From: Pseudolabrys sp.
Lineage (GTDB): Bacteria > Pseudomonadota > Alphaproteobacteria > Rhizobiales > Xanthobacteraceae
Direction: 5' to 3'
Assembly: GCA_029945495.1 (NCBI GenBank)
Contig: JAQSCR010000447.1
Coordinates: 1-13,716, forward strand
DNA length: 13,716 nucleotides
The first letter of the stretch is position 1. The number at the start of each line of letters is the position of its first letter. A program made the translations under genes and the position numbers. The notes beneath the pieces are model-generated. The model was not told the origin of the DNA and made no database searches. It saw only the letters and a program-made list of their open reading frames with translations. Of this stretch, positions 6,982 through 13,716 are shown in pieces.

Positions 6982-7844
6982 TGCGGAAGACCACACGTTT
7001 GAAGACTCTGTTGGAGGCCCGGCGCGGCATCACGTTCCCCGGCGCGGCAAACGCGATGTTTGCCCGGGTGATCGAGGAGCTAGGATTCGAGGCTTGCTAT
7101 CTCACGGGCGCCGGCGTCGCCAACATGCACCTGGGGGCGCCGGATATCGGGCTCACCACGCTCACCGAAATTGCCAACGTGACGGCGGCGACAAGCGATG
7201 CCGTCGATCTGCCGCTGCTTGTCGATGCCGATACCGGCTTTGGCAATGCCGTGAACATGATACGCACGGTGAAGGTGCTGGAGCGGGCAGGCGCGGCGGG
7301 TATCCAGATCGAGGATCAGGTATTCCCGAAGAAGTGCGGCCATTTCAGCGGCAAGGAAGTCATTCCACTGCCCGAGATGATCGCCAAGATCAAAGCCGCG
7401 GTGGATGCCCGCGGCGACGCCGATTTCCAAATCGTCGCCCGCACCGACGCCCGGGCGATCGAAGATCTCGATGCGGCGATCGACCGCGCCCATGCCTTCA
7501 TCGAGGCGGGCGCCAGCGCGACCTTCGTCGAGGCGCCGACTTCCTTCGCCGAAATGGAGCGGATCGCGCGCGAATTACCGGCGCCGCAGATCGCCAACAT
7601 CGTCTTCGGCGGCAAGACGCCGGATCCGGGCCGCGCCCGCCTGGCCGAGATGGGCTTTGCCGGCGTGCTTTACGCGAATGCGGCGTTGCAGGCTGCGTTG
7701 CGGGCATCCTTCGATGTGCTGGCCTCGCTCAAGGAGCACGGCTCGCTCGATCGCGTCGCGGAACGGCTTGCGTCTTTCGAGGAACGGCAGAGCGCGGTTG
7801 CCAAGCCGCGCTGGGATGCGCTCGAAGCGAAATACAAGGTCTGA
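6981..7844 (+). CDS. Isocitrate lyase / PEP mutase superfamily C-C lyase (methylisocitrate/dimethylmalate lyase-like)
   Basis: Mg-dependent TIM-barrel enzyme of 287 residues. The Mg-binding 'DADTGFGN' is at 82-89, Glu111-Asp112 follow, and 'KKCGH' at 117-121 carries the catalytic Cys119 found in isocitrate, methylisocitrate and 2,3-dimethylmalate lyases. PEP mutases and phosphonate hydrolases lack this Cys, so a retro-aldol lyase is favoured. 'ARTDA' (153-157) and 'FVEAP' (182-186) are also present. The late motif reads 'NIVFGGKTP' (206-214): GGKTP is more like dimethylmalate-lyase or oxaloacetate-decarboxylase relatives than PrpB, but the Glu usually found before it is replaced by Phe. The start shares a base with the regulator stop; GGAG lies about 8 nt upstream. 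The substrate is probably a substituted malate or citrate, giving pyruvate, glyoxylate or a similar keto acid; the exact one is unknown. Confidence 0.88.
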   Translation: MRKTTRLKTLLEARRGITFPGAANAMFARVIEELGFEACYLTGAGVANMHLGAPDIGLTTLTEIANVTAATSDAVDLPLLVDADTGFGNAVNMIRTVKVLERAGAAGIQIEDQVFPKKCGHFSGKEVIPLPEMIAKIKAAVDARGDADFQIVARTDARAIEDLDAAIDRAHAFIEAGASATFVEAPTSFAEMERIARELPAPQIANIVFGGKTPDPGRARLAEMGFAGVLYANAALQAALRASFDVLASLKEHGSLDRVAERLASFEERQSAVAKPRWDALEAKYKV

Positions 7845-7853
7845 GGAAGCGTC

Positions 7854-8561
7854 ATGACAGAAGCAGCCAAACCGCTCCGTCCTTGGGATCATCTGATCTC
7901 GGACAACGAACAGAAAGCGTATCGCGCCGCCGGCTTTGGCCGTCCGACCGGCTTCGGCAAGAAACCGGCGCTGCTGATCATCGATGTCCAATACCGCACG
8001 GTCGGCACAAAGCGCATGCCGTTCTGGGAAGCGATCAAGGAATTCCCGACATCCTGCGGCGAAGTCGCCTGGGATGCGGTCGGCAATATCGCGCGGCTGC
8101 TCGCGGTCTTCCGCGAGAACGGTTGGCCGGTACTGTATCCTTACGTCTCGCCCAAGCAGGGCTTCGACGCCGGGCGGCTCTCGGACAAGGTGCCGGCGAT
8201 CATGGGCATCGCGGCGAAGGGCTACGAGTTCGTCGCCGAGATCGCGCCGACCGAAAAGGACATCCTGGTTCCGAAAAAACATCCGAGCGCGTTTTTCGGC
8301 ACGCCTCTTGCGAGCTATCTTATCAATACCGGCGCCGATACGCTGGTCGTGACCGGCTGCTCCACCAGCGGCTGCGTGCGCGGCACAGTCGTCGATGGCT
8401 TTGCCTATAATTTCCGCGTGATGGTGCCGCAAGACGCGGTGTTCGACCGCAGCGAGGTTTCGCACGCGGTCAATCTCTTCGACATGTCGGAAAAGTATGC
8501 GGATGTCATGCTGACCGATGACATCCTGACGGCGTTGAAATCTATCAAGAAAGCAACCTGA
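7854..8561 (+). CDS. Isochorismatase-family cysteine amidohydrolase (N-carbamoylsarcosine amidase-like)
   Basis: Cytoplasmic hydrolase of 235 residues. The Asp-Lys-Cys triad is visible: Asp44 in 'LIIDVQ', Lys142 in 'KKHPSAFFGT' (141-150) and Cys174 in 'TGCSTSGCVRGT' (167-178). The 'VTG-x(5)-CVR-x-T' pattern is the one seen in N-carbamoylsarcosine amidase, maleamate amidase and related C-N hydrolases, not true isochorismatases. GAGGA overlaps the stop of the lyase gene and sits 6 nt before the ATG, so expression is tightly linked. In this operon the likely job is to release ammonia, or carbamate, from an imported amide or carbamoyl compound so that a free acid enters the lyase pathway. Which amide is not determinable from the sequence. 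Confidence 0.88.
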   Translation: MTEAAKPLRPWDHLISDNEQKAYRAAGFGRPTGFGKKPALLIIDVQYRTVGTKRMPFWEAIKEFPTSCGEVAWDAVGNIARLLAVFRENGWPVLYPYVSPKQGFDAGRLSDKVPAIMGIAAKGYEFVAEIAPTEKDILVPKKHPSAFFGTPLASYLINTGADTLVVTGCSTSGCVRGTVVDGFAYNFRVMVPQDAVFDRSEVSHAVNLFDMSEKYADVMLTDDILTALKSIKKAT

Positions 8562-8582
8562 ACCAGCAACGGGAGTGACACC

Positions 8583-9752
8583 ATGACTAGCATGCGACTA
8601 TCGGGAATAAAGATTGGACGCAGGGCGGCGCTCGCTCTCGCTCTCGTCACCGCGACCTCCGGCTTTGCCTTCGCGCAGCAGACGCTGAAATTCGGTCTGG
8701 CGATGCCGCTGACCGGCGGTCAGGCGTCGTATGGCAACGATCAGGTCAAGGCCGCGCAATGGGCGGTGGAGGAAATCAACAAGGCCGGCGGCATCAACGG
8801 CAAGAAATTCGAGATGGTCGTTCTCGACACGCAGGCCGATCCGCAGGTCGGCATTCAGGCGGTCAACCGTTTGATCAGCGTCGACAAGGTGCCGGCTTTC
8901 ATCACCGCATGGTCGGGTGTCGTGAAGGCGGTTGCGCCCATCGCCAACGACAACAAGATCGTCGAATTGTCGATCGGTGCCAATGCGCCGGATATCAGTA
9001 AGCTCGGCGACTACGTCTACACCACGTTCCCGCTGGCGGACGTCGATATCCGCGCCGTCGCCGAATATTCGGCCAAGGACATGGGCAAGAAGAAGGCCGC
9101 GGTTCTCTTTATCAACAACGAGACCGGCATCGGCTCGGCCGAAGTTTATCGCGACACGTTCGTCAAGGCCGGCGGACAGGTCGTTGCCTATGAAGCCTAC
9201 GATCAGAAGGCGACCGACTTCACTGGTCCGCTGTTGAAGATCCGCGCCTCCAACCCGGAAATCATCCATCTCCAGGGCCTAGTGTCCGAATCGCCGCAGG
9301 TCATCGCGCAGGCCCGCCAGCTCGGCATCACCGTGCCGATCACGTCCTATTCGGGCATCTATAACCCGAAGCTGATCGAACAGCTTGGTGCGGCAGCGGA
9401 AGGCGTCATCGCCACCTCGCTCGCGCCGGGCGCCAGCGACTCGCCGGCGGTGAAGGCCTATGTGGATCGCTGGATGAAGGAAGCCGGCCGCCCGCCGAAC
9501 GGCCTGCCTTACACCCAGTACCTCTATGACGCGCCGTATCTCGTCGCCGCGATCTTCACATCGCTCGATAAGAAGGGTGTGCCGCTCACCGGCGAGAACG
9601 TCCGCAAGGAAATGCTGGCGATCAAGACCTTCGATTTGCCGCTCACCGGCAAAGTGACCTTTGCCGACGACCACACCGTCAATAAGCCGGTCTACCTCGT
9701 TGAGGTTAAGGGCGGTAAGTGGACGAGCAAGGCCGTCGTCAACAACAAGTAA
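8583..9752 (+). CDS. Branched-chain-amino-acid-type (HAAT) ABC transporter substrate-binding protein
   Basis: Periplasmic receptor (type I, LivJ-like Peripla_BP_6 fold), 389 residues. The signal peptide has Arg13-Arg14, a hydrophobic core 15-28 and likely cleavage after Ala31 ('FAFA' then Gln-Gln). The Arg pair with following 'AALALA' also allows Tat export. The mature protein starts 'LKFGLAMPLTGGQASYGND', the typical first strand and ligand loop, followed by 'GGINGKKFEMVVLDTQADP', which is diagnostic of the family. GGGAG at 8571-8575 supports the ATG at 8583; a second ATG three codons on is less well placed. The gene lies 21 nt after the amidohydrolase gene. Family members import Leu/Ile/Val but also amides, urea, aromatic acids and other carboxylates; the enzyme context argues against simple branched-chain amino acids. 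Confidence 0.94.
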   Translation: MTSMRLSGIKIGRRAALALALVTATSGFAFAQQTLKFGLAMPLTGGQASYGNDQVKAAQWAVEEINKAGGINGKKFEMVVLDTQADPQVGIQAVNRLISVDKVPAFITAWSGVVKAVAPIANDNKIVELSIGANAPDISKLGDYVYTTFPLADVDIRAVAEYSAKDMGKKKAAVLFINNETGIGSAEVYRDTFVKAGGQVVAYEAYDQKATDFTGPLLKIRASNPEIIHLQGLVSESPQVIAQARQLGITVPITSYSGIYNPKLIEQLGAAAEGVIATSLAPGASDSPAVKAYVDRWMKEAGRPPNGLPYTQYLYDAPYLVAAIFTSLDKKGVPLTGENVRKEMLAIKTFDLPLTGKVTFADDHTVNKPVYLVEVKGGKWTSKAVVNNK

Positions 9753-9760
9753 CGCAGCAT

Positions 9761-9790
9761 GACCGGAGGGCGCGTAAACGCCCTCCGGTC
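9761..9790. promoter_or_regulatory. 12-bp perfect hairpin between binding-protein and permease genes
   Basis: GACCGGAGGGCG and CGCCCTCCGGTC flank the 6-nt loop CGTAAA, beginning 8 nt after the binding-protein stop. No T run follows, so full termination is unlikely. In other ABC operons (the malE-malF gap, for example) hairpins here protect the upstream message and let the receptor be made in excess over the membrane subunits. That role is the most likely one here, with partial termination as an alternative. Confidence 0.8.
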
Positions 9791-9813
9791 GTCGCCACGA
9801 AAGGGCTTCCGCC

Positions 9814-10752
9814 ATGATGAACGTAACGGTTATCAGCCAGATACTCTGGACGTCGATTGCGACGTCCAGCTACTTCGTGCTGTTTGCTGTCGCGTTCGCG
9901 CTGATCCTTAAGGTCAACAAAGTTTTCAACTTCGCGCAAGCGGGCATGATGAGCTGCGGCTTCTACGCGGCCTATGTCGCCGTGCGCGTGCTGGAGTTGC
10001 CCGGGCCGTTCGGTTTCGCCGCCGCCGTCGCGGGTGGAGCGGCGATGGCGTTCCTGCTCGAACGCTTCGGCTTCTCGGTGCTGCGGCACCGCCGCGCCTC
10101 GCCGATGTTCGTGTTCATCTTCACGATCATTGCGTCGCAGTTCATCGCTTATTTTATGATGATGATATTCGGCACCTGGCCGACGACGATCTTCGCCTCG
10201 ATGTTCTGGCCGGTCACGTTGGTCGGCGAGGTCGCGGTCAGCGCCTGGGACGTACCGGCCATTGGTGCAACGGTCGCCGTCCTCGTCGGGCTGTGGGCGT
10301 TCCTGCGCTACACACGGTACGGCCAGTTCATGATCGCGGTCGCCGACAACGCCGATCTCGCCGAGCTGTACGGCATCCGCAAGGACCGCGTACTGATGGT
10401 GGCGATGCTGGCCGCCGGCGTCATCGTCGGCATTGGTATGTTCCTTTATGGCACCCGCGCGCAGGTGCAGCCTTCGGCGGCGACCGAATTGATGTTGTTC
10501 GCCGTCGCCGCGACGGTGCTCGGCGGCATCGGCAACATCTGGGGCGCAGCCTTGGCGGCGGTCGTCCTCGGCGTCGTCCAGAACAGCTCGATCCTGTTCA
10601 TCCCGTCGGCGTGGCAGGGCTTCCTGCTCTACGCCTTTCTGTTCTTCGCGATCGTGCTGTTCCCGAGCGGCTTCCACCTGCCGGAACGGAGCAAGAAGCT
10701 CAAGCGCACTGTGGCGGCCCCGGTGGTCGCGACAGACGGGAAGGGCGACTGA
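9814..10752 (+). CDS. livH: HAAT-family ABC transporter permease, LivH type
   Basis: First membrane subunit of the importer, 312 residues. The N-terminus 'LILKVNKVFNFAQAGMMSCGFYAAY' (about 30-54) is the LivH signature region, and 'AATVLGGIGNIWGAALAAVVLGVVQ' (about 231-255) is the conserved loop that contacts the ATPase. About eight hydrophobic segments are visible, near 10-32, 41-60, 67-83, 95-118, 145-168, 194-214, 225-254 and 266-288. The tail from about 292 is short, basic and cytoplasmic. AAGGG at 9801-9805 favours the first of two adjacent ATGs. It is followed after only 3 nt by livM. The symbol marks the family; substrate specificity is unknown. Confidence 0.94.
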   Translation: MMNVTVISQILWTSIATSSYFVLFAVAFALILKVNKVFNFAQAGMMSCGFYAAYVAVRVLELPGPFGFAAAVAGGAAMAFLLERFGFSVLRHRRASPMFVFIFTIIASQFIAYFMMMIFGTWPTTIFASMFWPVTLVGEVAVSAWDVPAIGATVAVLVGLWAFLRYTRYGQFMIAVADNADLAELYGIRKDRVLMVAMLAAGVIVGIGMFLYGTRAQVQPSAATELMLFAVAATVLGGIGNIWGAALAAVVLGVVQNSSILFIPSAWQGFLLYAFLFFAIVLFPSGFHLPERSKKLKRTVAAPVVATDGKGD

Positions 10753-10755
10753 GCC

Positions 10756-11676
10756 ATGGATTACGTCTACACCATCCTTATCCTGATCGGCCTGTTCGTG
10801 ATCCTGGCGTCGAGCTTCGACCTGGTGATCGGGCACTGCGGGCTGATCTCGATTGCGCATCCGATCTTCTACGCCATCGGCGCCTATGTTTCGGCGATGC
10901 TGGCCAAGGAGGCGGCGGTGCCGATCCCGCTGGCCATACTCTGTGGCGGCGCGGCCGCCTTTGTCTCGTCCGTGCTGGTGGCGCTGCCGTCGTTGCGCGT
11001 GTCGGGAGATTATCTGCTGATCGCCAGTATCGGGTTCCAACTCGGGCTGATCGAGTTCGCCAAGCATATTCACAGCATCGGCGGCGCCGGCGGGCTGACG
11101 AATATTCCGCCGTTTCTGGTCAACGACTACGGCCGCTTGAGCTACGTGGCGCTGGTGCTGGCGGTGGCCGTGCTGACCGTGCTGTTCGTGCGCTGGCTCA
11201 CGCACGGGCCTTACGGCCGCATGATGGCGGCGATGCGCGACGACGAATTGGCGTTCTCGATGCTCGGCCGCAACGCCATCTGGCTGAAGGTCTCGGTCTT
11301 CGCCATCGGCTCCGGCATTGCAGGCGTCGCCGGCGGACTCTACGCGCATTACTTCCGCTTTCTCGAGCCGGATCAGTTCGGCCTGCTGCAATCCTCCGCG
11401 ATCCTGACCATGGTGGTGGTCGGCGGCATGCGCACGACGATGGGGCCGGTGATCGGCGCGATCGTCCTGCAAATTCTGCCCCAGGCGATCACGTTCTTCG
11501 GACTTCCGCCGAGCATTCTCGGGCCCCTGCAGGGCCTGATGTTCTCGGGCCTCGTGCTTTTCTTCATGTTTGCCCGCCCGCAAGGGCTGCTCGCCGCCCC
11601 CGACATCTGGGCCGGACGCAAAGCGAAGGCCGGCGAGCCGCGTGGACTTGCTAAAGGCGGGCTTGCCGATGGTTGA
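10756..11676 (+). CDS. livM: HAAT-family ABC transporter permease, LivM type
   Basis: Second membrane subunit, 306 residues. The family block 'FDLVIGHCGLISIAHPIFYAIGAYVSAML' (about 21-49) and the C-terminal block 'VVVGGMRTTMGPVIGAIVLQILP' (about 224-246) are clear. The latter contains the ATPase-coupling loop. The long N-terminal extension of E. coli LivM is absent, as in many proteobacterial homologues. AAGGG lies about 10 nt before the ATG. The last 8 nt overlap the start of livG, so translation of membrane and ATPase subunits is coupled. Confidence 0.94.
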   Translation: MDYVYTILILIGLFVILASSFDLVIGHCGLISIAHPIFYAIGAYVSAMLAKEAAVPIPLAILCGGAAAFVSSVLVALPSLRVSGDYLLIASIGFQLGLIEFAKHIHSIGGAGGLTNIPPFLVNDYGRLSYVALVLAVAVLTVLFVRWLTHGPYGRMMAAMRDDELAFSMLGRNAIWLKVSVFAIGSGIAGVAGGLYAHYFRFLEPDQFGLLQSSAILTMVVVGGMRTTMGPVIGAIVLQILPQAITFFGLPPSILGPLQGLMFSGLVLFFMFARPQGLLAAPDIWAGRKAKAGEPRGLAKGGLADG

Positions 11677-12427
11677 CGTTCTTACAGTCAGCGGCCTGGA
11701 AAAGCGCTTCGGCGGCATTGTCGTTGCCGACAATATCGAGCTTGCGCTGGTCAAGGGGCGTGTGCTCGGGCTGATCGGGCCCAACGGCGCCGGCAAGACC
11801 TCGTTCTTCAATCTGGTCTGCGGCGTGGTGAAGCCGGATGCCGGTTCGATCGTGCTGGCCGGGCAGGAGATCAACAGCCTGCCGATCCGCGAACGCGCGC
11901 GCATGGGGCTGGCGCGGACCTGGCAAAATCTCCGGCTGTTCCAGTCGCTGTCGGTGCTCGATAACCTGATGCTCGGCCCGCGCGCCTACTGCGCCGACAA
12001 TCTTTTCAACGTCATGCTGCGGCCCGGCCATGTCACCGGCGCCGAACGCGACAGCCGCGACCGCGCCTACGCTATCCTCGAACGCACGGGACTGGCCGAT
12101 ATCGCCCAGTCGCCGATCCGCGACATCACTTTCGGCCAGCAGAAACTGGTCGGCGTCGCGCGCGCGCTGATGAACGACGCGCAATGCCTGCTGCTCGACG
12201 AGCCGATGGCCGGCGTGGAAGGGCAGGCCTATGCGCTGATCCAGCGTGTCGTGCGCGATATCGCCGCCAGTGGCGTCGCGATCTGCGTGGTCGAGCACAA
12301 TGTCGCCTTCATCCGCGATCTTTGCGACGAGGGCGTCTTCATGTTCGCCGGCAAGGTGCTGGCGCGCGGCACCGTCGAGTCGCTGATCGCCGATCCCCAA
12401 CTCACCGAACTCTATTTCGGGACCTGA
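11669..12427 (+). CDS. livG: HAAT-family ABC transporter ATP-binding protein, LivG type
   Basis: Cytoplasmic ATPase subunit, 252 residues from the ATG at 11669. The open frame extends back to 11570, but that part is out of frame with the family and overlaps livM coding sequence. AAAGGCGG precedes the chosen start by about 8 nt. Walker A 'GPNGAGKT' is at 37-44, Walker B 'LLLDEP' at 174-179 and the H-loop His at 210. The ABC signature is the LivG-style 'ITFGQQK' (153-159) rather than LSGGQ. The segment 'ARTWQNLRLF' (82-91) is the family Q-loop region. It pairs with LivF to energise the importer. Confidence 0.95.
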   Translation: MVDVLTVSGLEKRFGGIVVADNIELALVKGRVLGLIGPNGAGKTSFFNLVCGVVKPDAGSIVLAGQEINSLPIRERARMGLARTWQNLRLFQSLSVLDNLMLGPRAYCADNLFNVMLRPGHVTGAERDSRDRAYAILERTGLADIAQSPIRDITFGQQKLVGVARALMNDAQCLLLDEPMAGVEGQAYALIQRVVRDIAASGVAICVVEHNVAFIRDLCDEGVFMFAGKVLARGTVESLIADPQLTELYFGT

Positions 12428-12430
12428 CCA

Positions 12431-13114
12431 GTGCTGGACATCAAGAACCTCGTTGCCCGCTATGGTCTGCTCGCCGTGATCGGCGATCTGTCGCTGTCGA
12501 TCGCCGATCGCACCAAGGTCGGAATTTTCGGGCACAACGGCGCGGGAAAGACGACGCTGCTGCGCTGCCTCATCGGCGCGCATCAAAAGAGCGGCGGAAC
12601 GATCAGCTGGAACGGCGAGGTCCTTCCGGACGGCAATGTGCCGGAGACGGTCAGCAAGGGCATCGCTTTCGTACCGCAGGGACACAATGTGTTCCCGACG
12701 CTGAGCGTCGAGCAGAATCTCAAGATCGCCGGCCTGCCGTTCGGTTCGGATTTCCTGCCCGAGGTCTTCAACCTTTTTCCGGTGCTCAACGAGCGGCGCT
12801 CGCAGCGCGCGGGCTCGATGTCCGGCGGCGAGCAGCAGATGCTTGCGCTCGGGATGGCGCTGATGACGCGGCCGAAGTGGCTGCTGCTCGACGAACCTTC
12901 GACCGGGCTTGCCCCCGTCATCGTCCGTAACGTCATGGACCGTCTGCGCGATGTGAATGCCCGCTTCGGCATGGGCCTGATCGTCGTCGAGCAGAATGTT
13001 CCGGCGACGCTCAAGCTGGTCGATCGCGCCGTCATCATCAAGTCCGGCGCCGTCGTGTTCGACGGGGCGGCAGCCGAACTCTCAGCCAATACGGATCTTT
13101 GGAAATGGTTCTGA
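12431..13114 (+). CDS. livF: HAAT-family ABC transporter ATP-binding protein, LivF type
   Basis: Second ATPase subunit, 227 residues, slightly shorter than the usual 233-240. It begins with GTG, 3 nt after the livG stop; no better start lies before the first conserved strand. Walker A 'GHNGAGKT' is at 34-41, the Q-loop 'VPQGHNVFPTLSV' starts at 81, the signature 'MSGGEQQ' is at 130-136 and Walker B 'LLLDEP' at 151-156. The H-loop position has Gln188 ('VVEQNV'), which is normal for LivF. The last 10 nt overlap the next gene. Confidence 0.95.
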   Translation: MLDIKNLVARYGLLAVIGDLSLSIADRTKVGIFGHNGAGKTTLLRCLIGAHQKSGGTISWNGEVLPDGNVPETVSKGIAFVPQGHNVFPTLSVEQNLKIAGLPFGSDFLPEVFNLFPVLNERRSQRAGSMSGGEQQMLALGMALMTRPKWLLLDEPSTGLAPVIVRNVMDRLRDVNARFGMGLIVVEQNVPATLKLVDRAVIIKSGAVVFDGAAAELSANTDLWKWF

Positions 13115-13716
13115 GCGTCAAGCCGAACGTCAATGCCGACGACCGCGCCCGTTCGGCGCAAGCGCTGCGAAGTCTCGTCGACTGGGCTGTGGCCGCCTAT
13201 GCACGGCCGCTGCCCGACGTCATCCGCTATCGCGCCGCGCTGGTGCTGATGGACGATCTCGGCGCGGCCGTCGCTGCGTCGACCGAGCCCGAAGTCGCGG
13301 CCGCCCGCGCGATCGAACTGCGTTCCGCCGGCGGCACGGAAGCGACGGTCTTTGCATCTGGCGCACCGCGCCTGAGCCGCGTCGGCGCGGCCGTCGCCAA
13401 CGGCATGGCCGCGACCTGGTGCGAACTCGATGAGGGCTATCGTCTCGCGCCCTGCCACGCCGGGGCCTGCATCTGGCCGGCGCTGGTCGCGGAGGCCGAA
13501 GCCAGCGGCGCCACCACCGCTGAAACGCTGCGCGCGCTCGCCATCGCCTATGACATCACGGCGCGATTTGCCGAGGCCTTTCCCTTCGCGACGATGAATG
13601 TCCATCCCCATGCCGCCTACGCCACCATCGGCGCGACGGCCGGCATCGGCATCCTGCGCAAGCTCAGCGCCGGACAGCTTCTCGATGCGATCACCGGCGC
13701 GGCCAGCATGACCTTC
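13105..13716 (+). CDS. MmgE/PrpD family protein (3' end beyond the window)
   Basis: The first 204 residues of a protein that is usually about 450 residues long. The helical N-terminal domain is visible: 'IRYRAALVLMDDLGAAVAAS' (about 43-62), then 'ANGMAATWCELDEGYRLAPCHAGACIWPALVAEAEASG' (about 98-135) with the conserved Asp and His of the family. 'FPFATMNVHPHAAYATIGATAGIG' (about 158-181) matches the block normally read as 'G-x-H-x-T-x(3)-GAAxA'. Members include 2-methylcitrate dehydratase, cis-aconitate decarboxylase and iminodisuccinate epimerase, all acting on polycarboxylates. The ATG at 13105 lies inside the end of livF (10-nt overlap), with only a weak GGA upstream. Coupling to the transporter and a PrpB-like lyase points to one pathway. 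The precise reaction is unknown. Confidence 0.9.
   Translation, partial: MVLSVKPNVNADDRARSAQALRSLVDWAVAAYARPLPDVIRYRAALVLMDDLGAAVAASTEPEVAAARAIELRSAGGTEATVFASGAPRLSRVGAAVANGMAATWCELDEGYRLAPCHAGACIWPALVAEAEASGATTAETLRALAIAYDITARFAEAFPFATMNVHPHAAYATIGATAGIGILRKLSAGQLLDAITGAASMTF

Noticed and set aside
6981..7844. Naming the lyase prpB (2-methylisocitrate lyase)
   Set aside because: KKCGH is shared by several lyases, the late motif is GGKTP-type and no prpC is visible, so a specific name is not justified.
6953..8410. A 485-residue plus-strand open frame over the lyase and amidohydrolase genes
   Set aside because: It is an out-of-frame reading of two well-supported genes with Arg-rich, motif-free sequence.
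9761..9790. Intrinsic transcription terminator ending a binding-protein-only transcript
   Set aside because: The stem is strong, but no T run follows and the downstream permease gene has no visible promoter, so full termination is unlikely.
10293..11654. A 453-residue plus-strand open frame over livH and livM
   Set aside because: It is a frame-shifted shadow of two clear permease genes; Arg-rich with no membrane segments or motifs.
9739..11904. A 721-residue open frame on the minus strand
   Set aside because: It lies opposite livH, livM and livG, is extremely rich in Arg, Asp, His and Gln, and has no domain. This is the expected antisense image of GC-rich membrane-protein genes.

Overview
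The window is GC-rich and densely coded, apart from one gap of about 1.17 kb. The codon use and gene families suggest an alphaproteobacterium, probably of the Hyphomicrobiales (Bradyrhizobium / Rhodopseudomonas / Xanthobacteraceae type). That placement is an inference from style and content; there is no rRNA, tRNA or other phylogenetic marker here.

Region 1 (1-2273, minus strand) reads leftward. It holds a GntR/FCD regulator, a family-3 periplasmic binding protein and the first 204 residues of a HisM/GlnP-type permease, which runs off the left edge. This is one half of a polar-amino-acid-type ABC importer. Region 2 (2400-5134, plus strand) is divergent from it: uxuB (fructuronate reductase) and uxuA (mannonate dehydratase), overlapping by 1 nt. 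Together they convert D-fructuronate through D-mannonate to 2-keto-3-deoxygluconate. The 126-nt divergent spacer carries several overlapping palindromes that fit a GntR operator controlling both sides.

Region 3 (5135-6303) has no convincing gene. It is patchier in composition, contains short doubtful ORFs and looks like decayed or inserted DNA.

Region 4 (6304-13716 and beyond, plus strand) is a single tightly packed nine-gene operon. Its genes are a second GntR/FCD regulator, an isocitrate lyase/PEP mutase superfamily lyase, an isochorismatase-type cysteine amidohydrolase, a complete branched-chain-amino-acid-type ABC importer (binding protein, LivH, LivM, LivG, LivF), and the first 204 residues of an MmgE/PrpD protein that runs off the right edge. 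Genes overlap by 1, 8 and 10 nt or sit 3-21 nt apart, except for a 61-nt gap with a perfect 12-bp hairpin after the binding-protein gene. A 20-bp near-perfect palindrome ends 3 nt before the regulator's start codon. The layout suggests a self-contained uptake and degradation pathway: import of an unknown, probably amide-bearing compound, hydrolysis by the amidohydrolase, hydration/dehydration or isomerisation by the MmgE/PrpD protein, and C-C cleavage by the lyase. The substrate cannot be read from the sequence. I see no rRNA, tRNA, CRISPR array, intact insertion sequence or phage gene.
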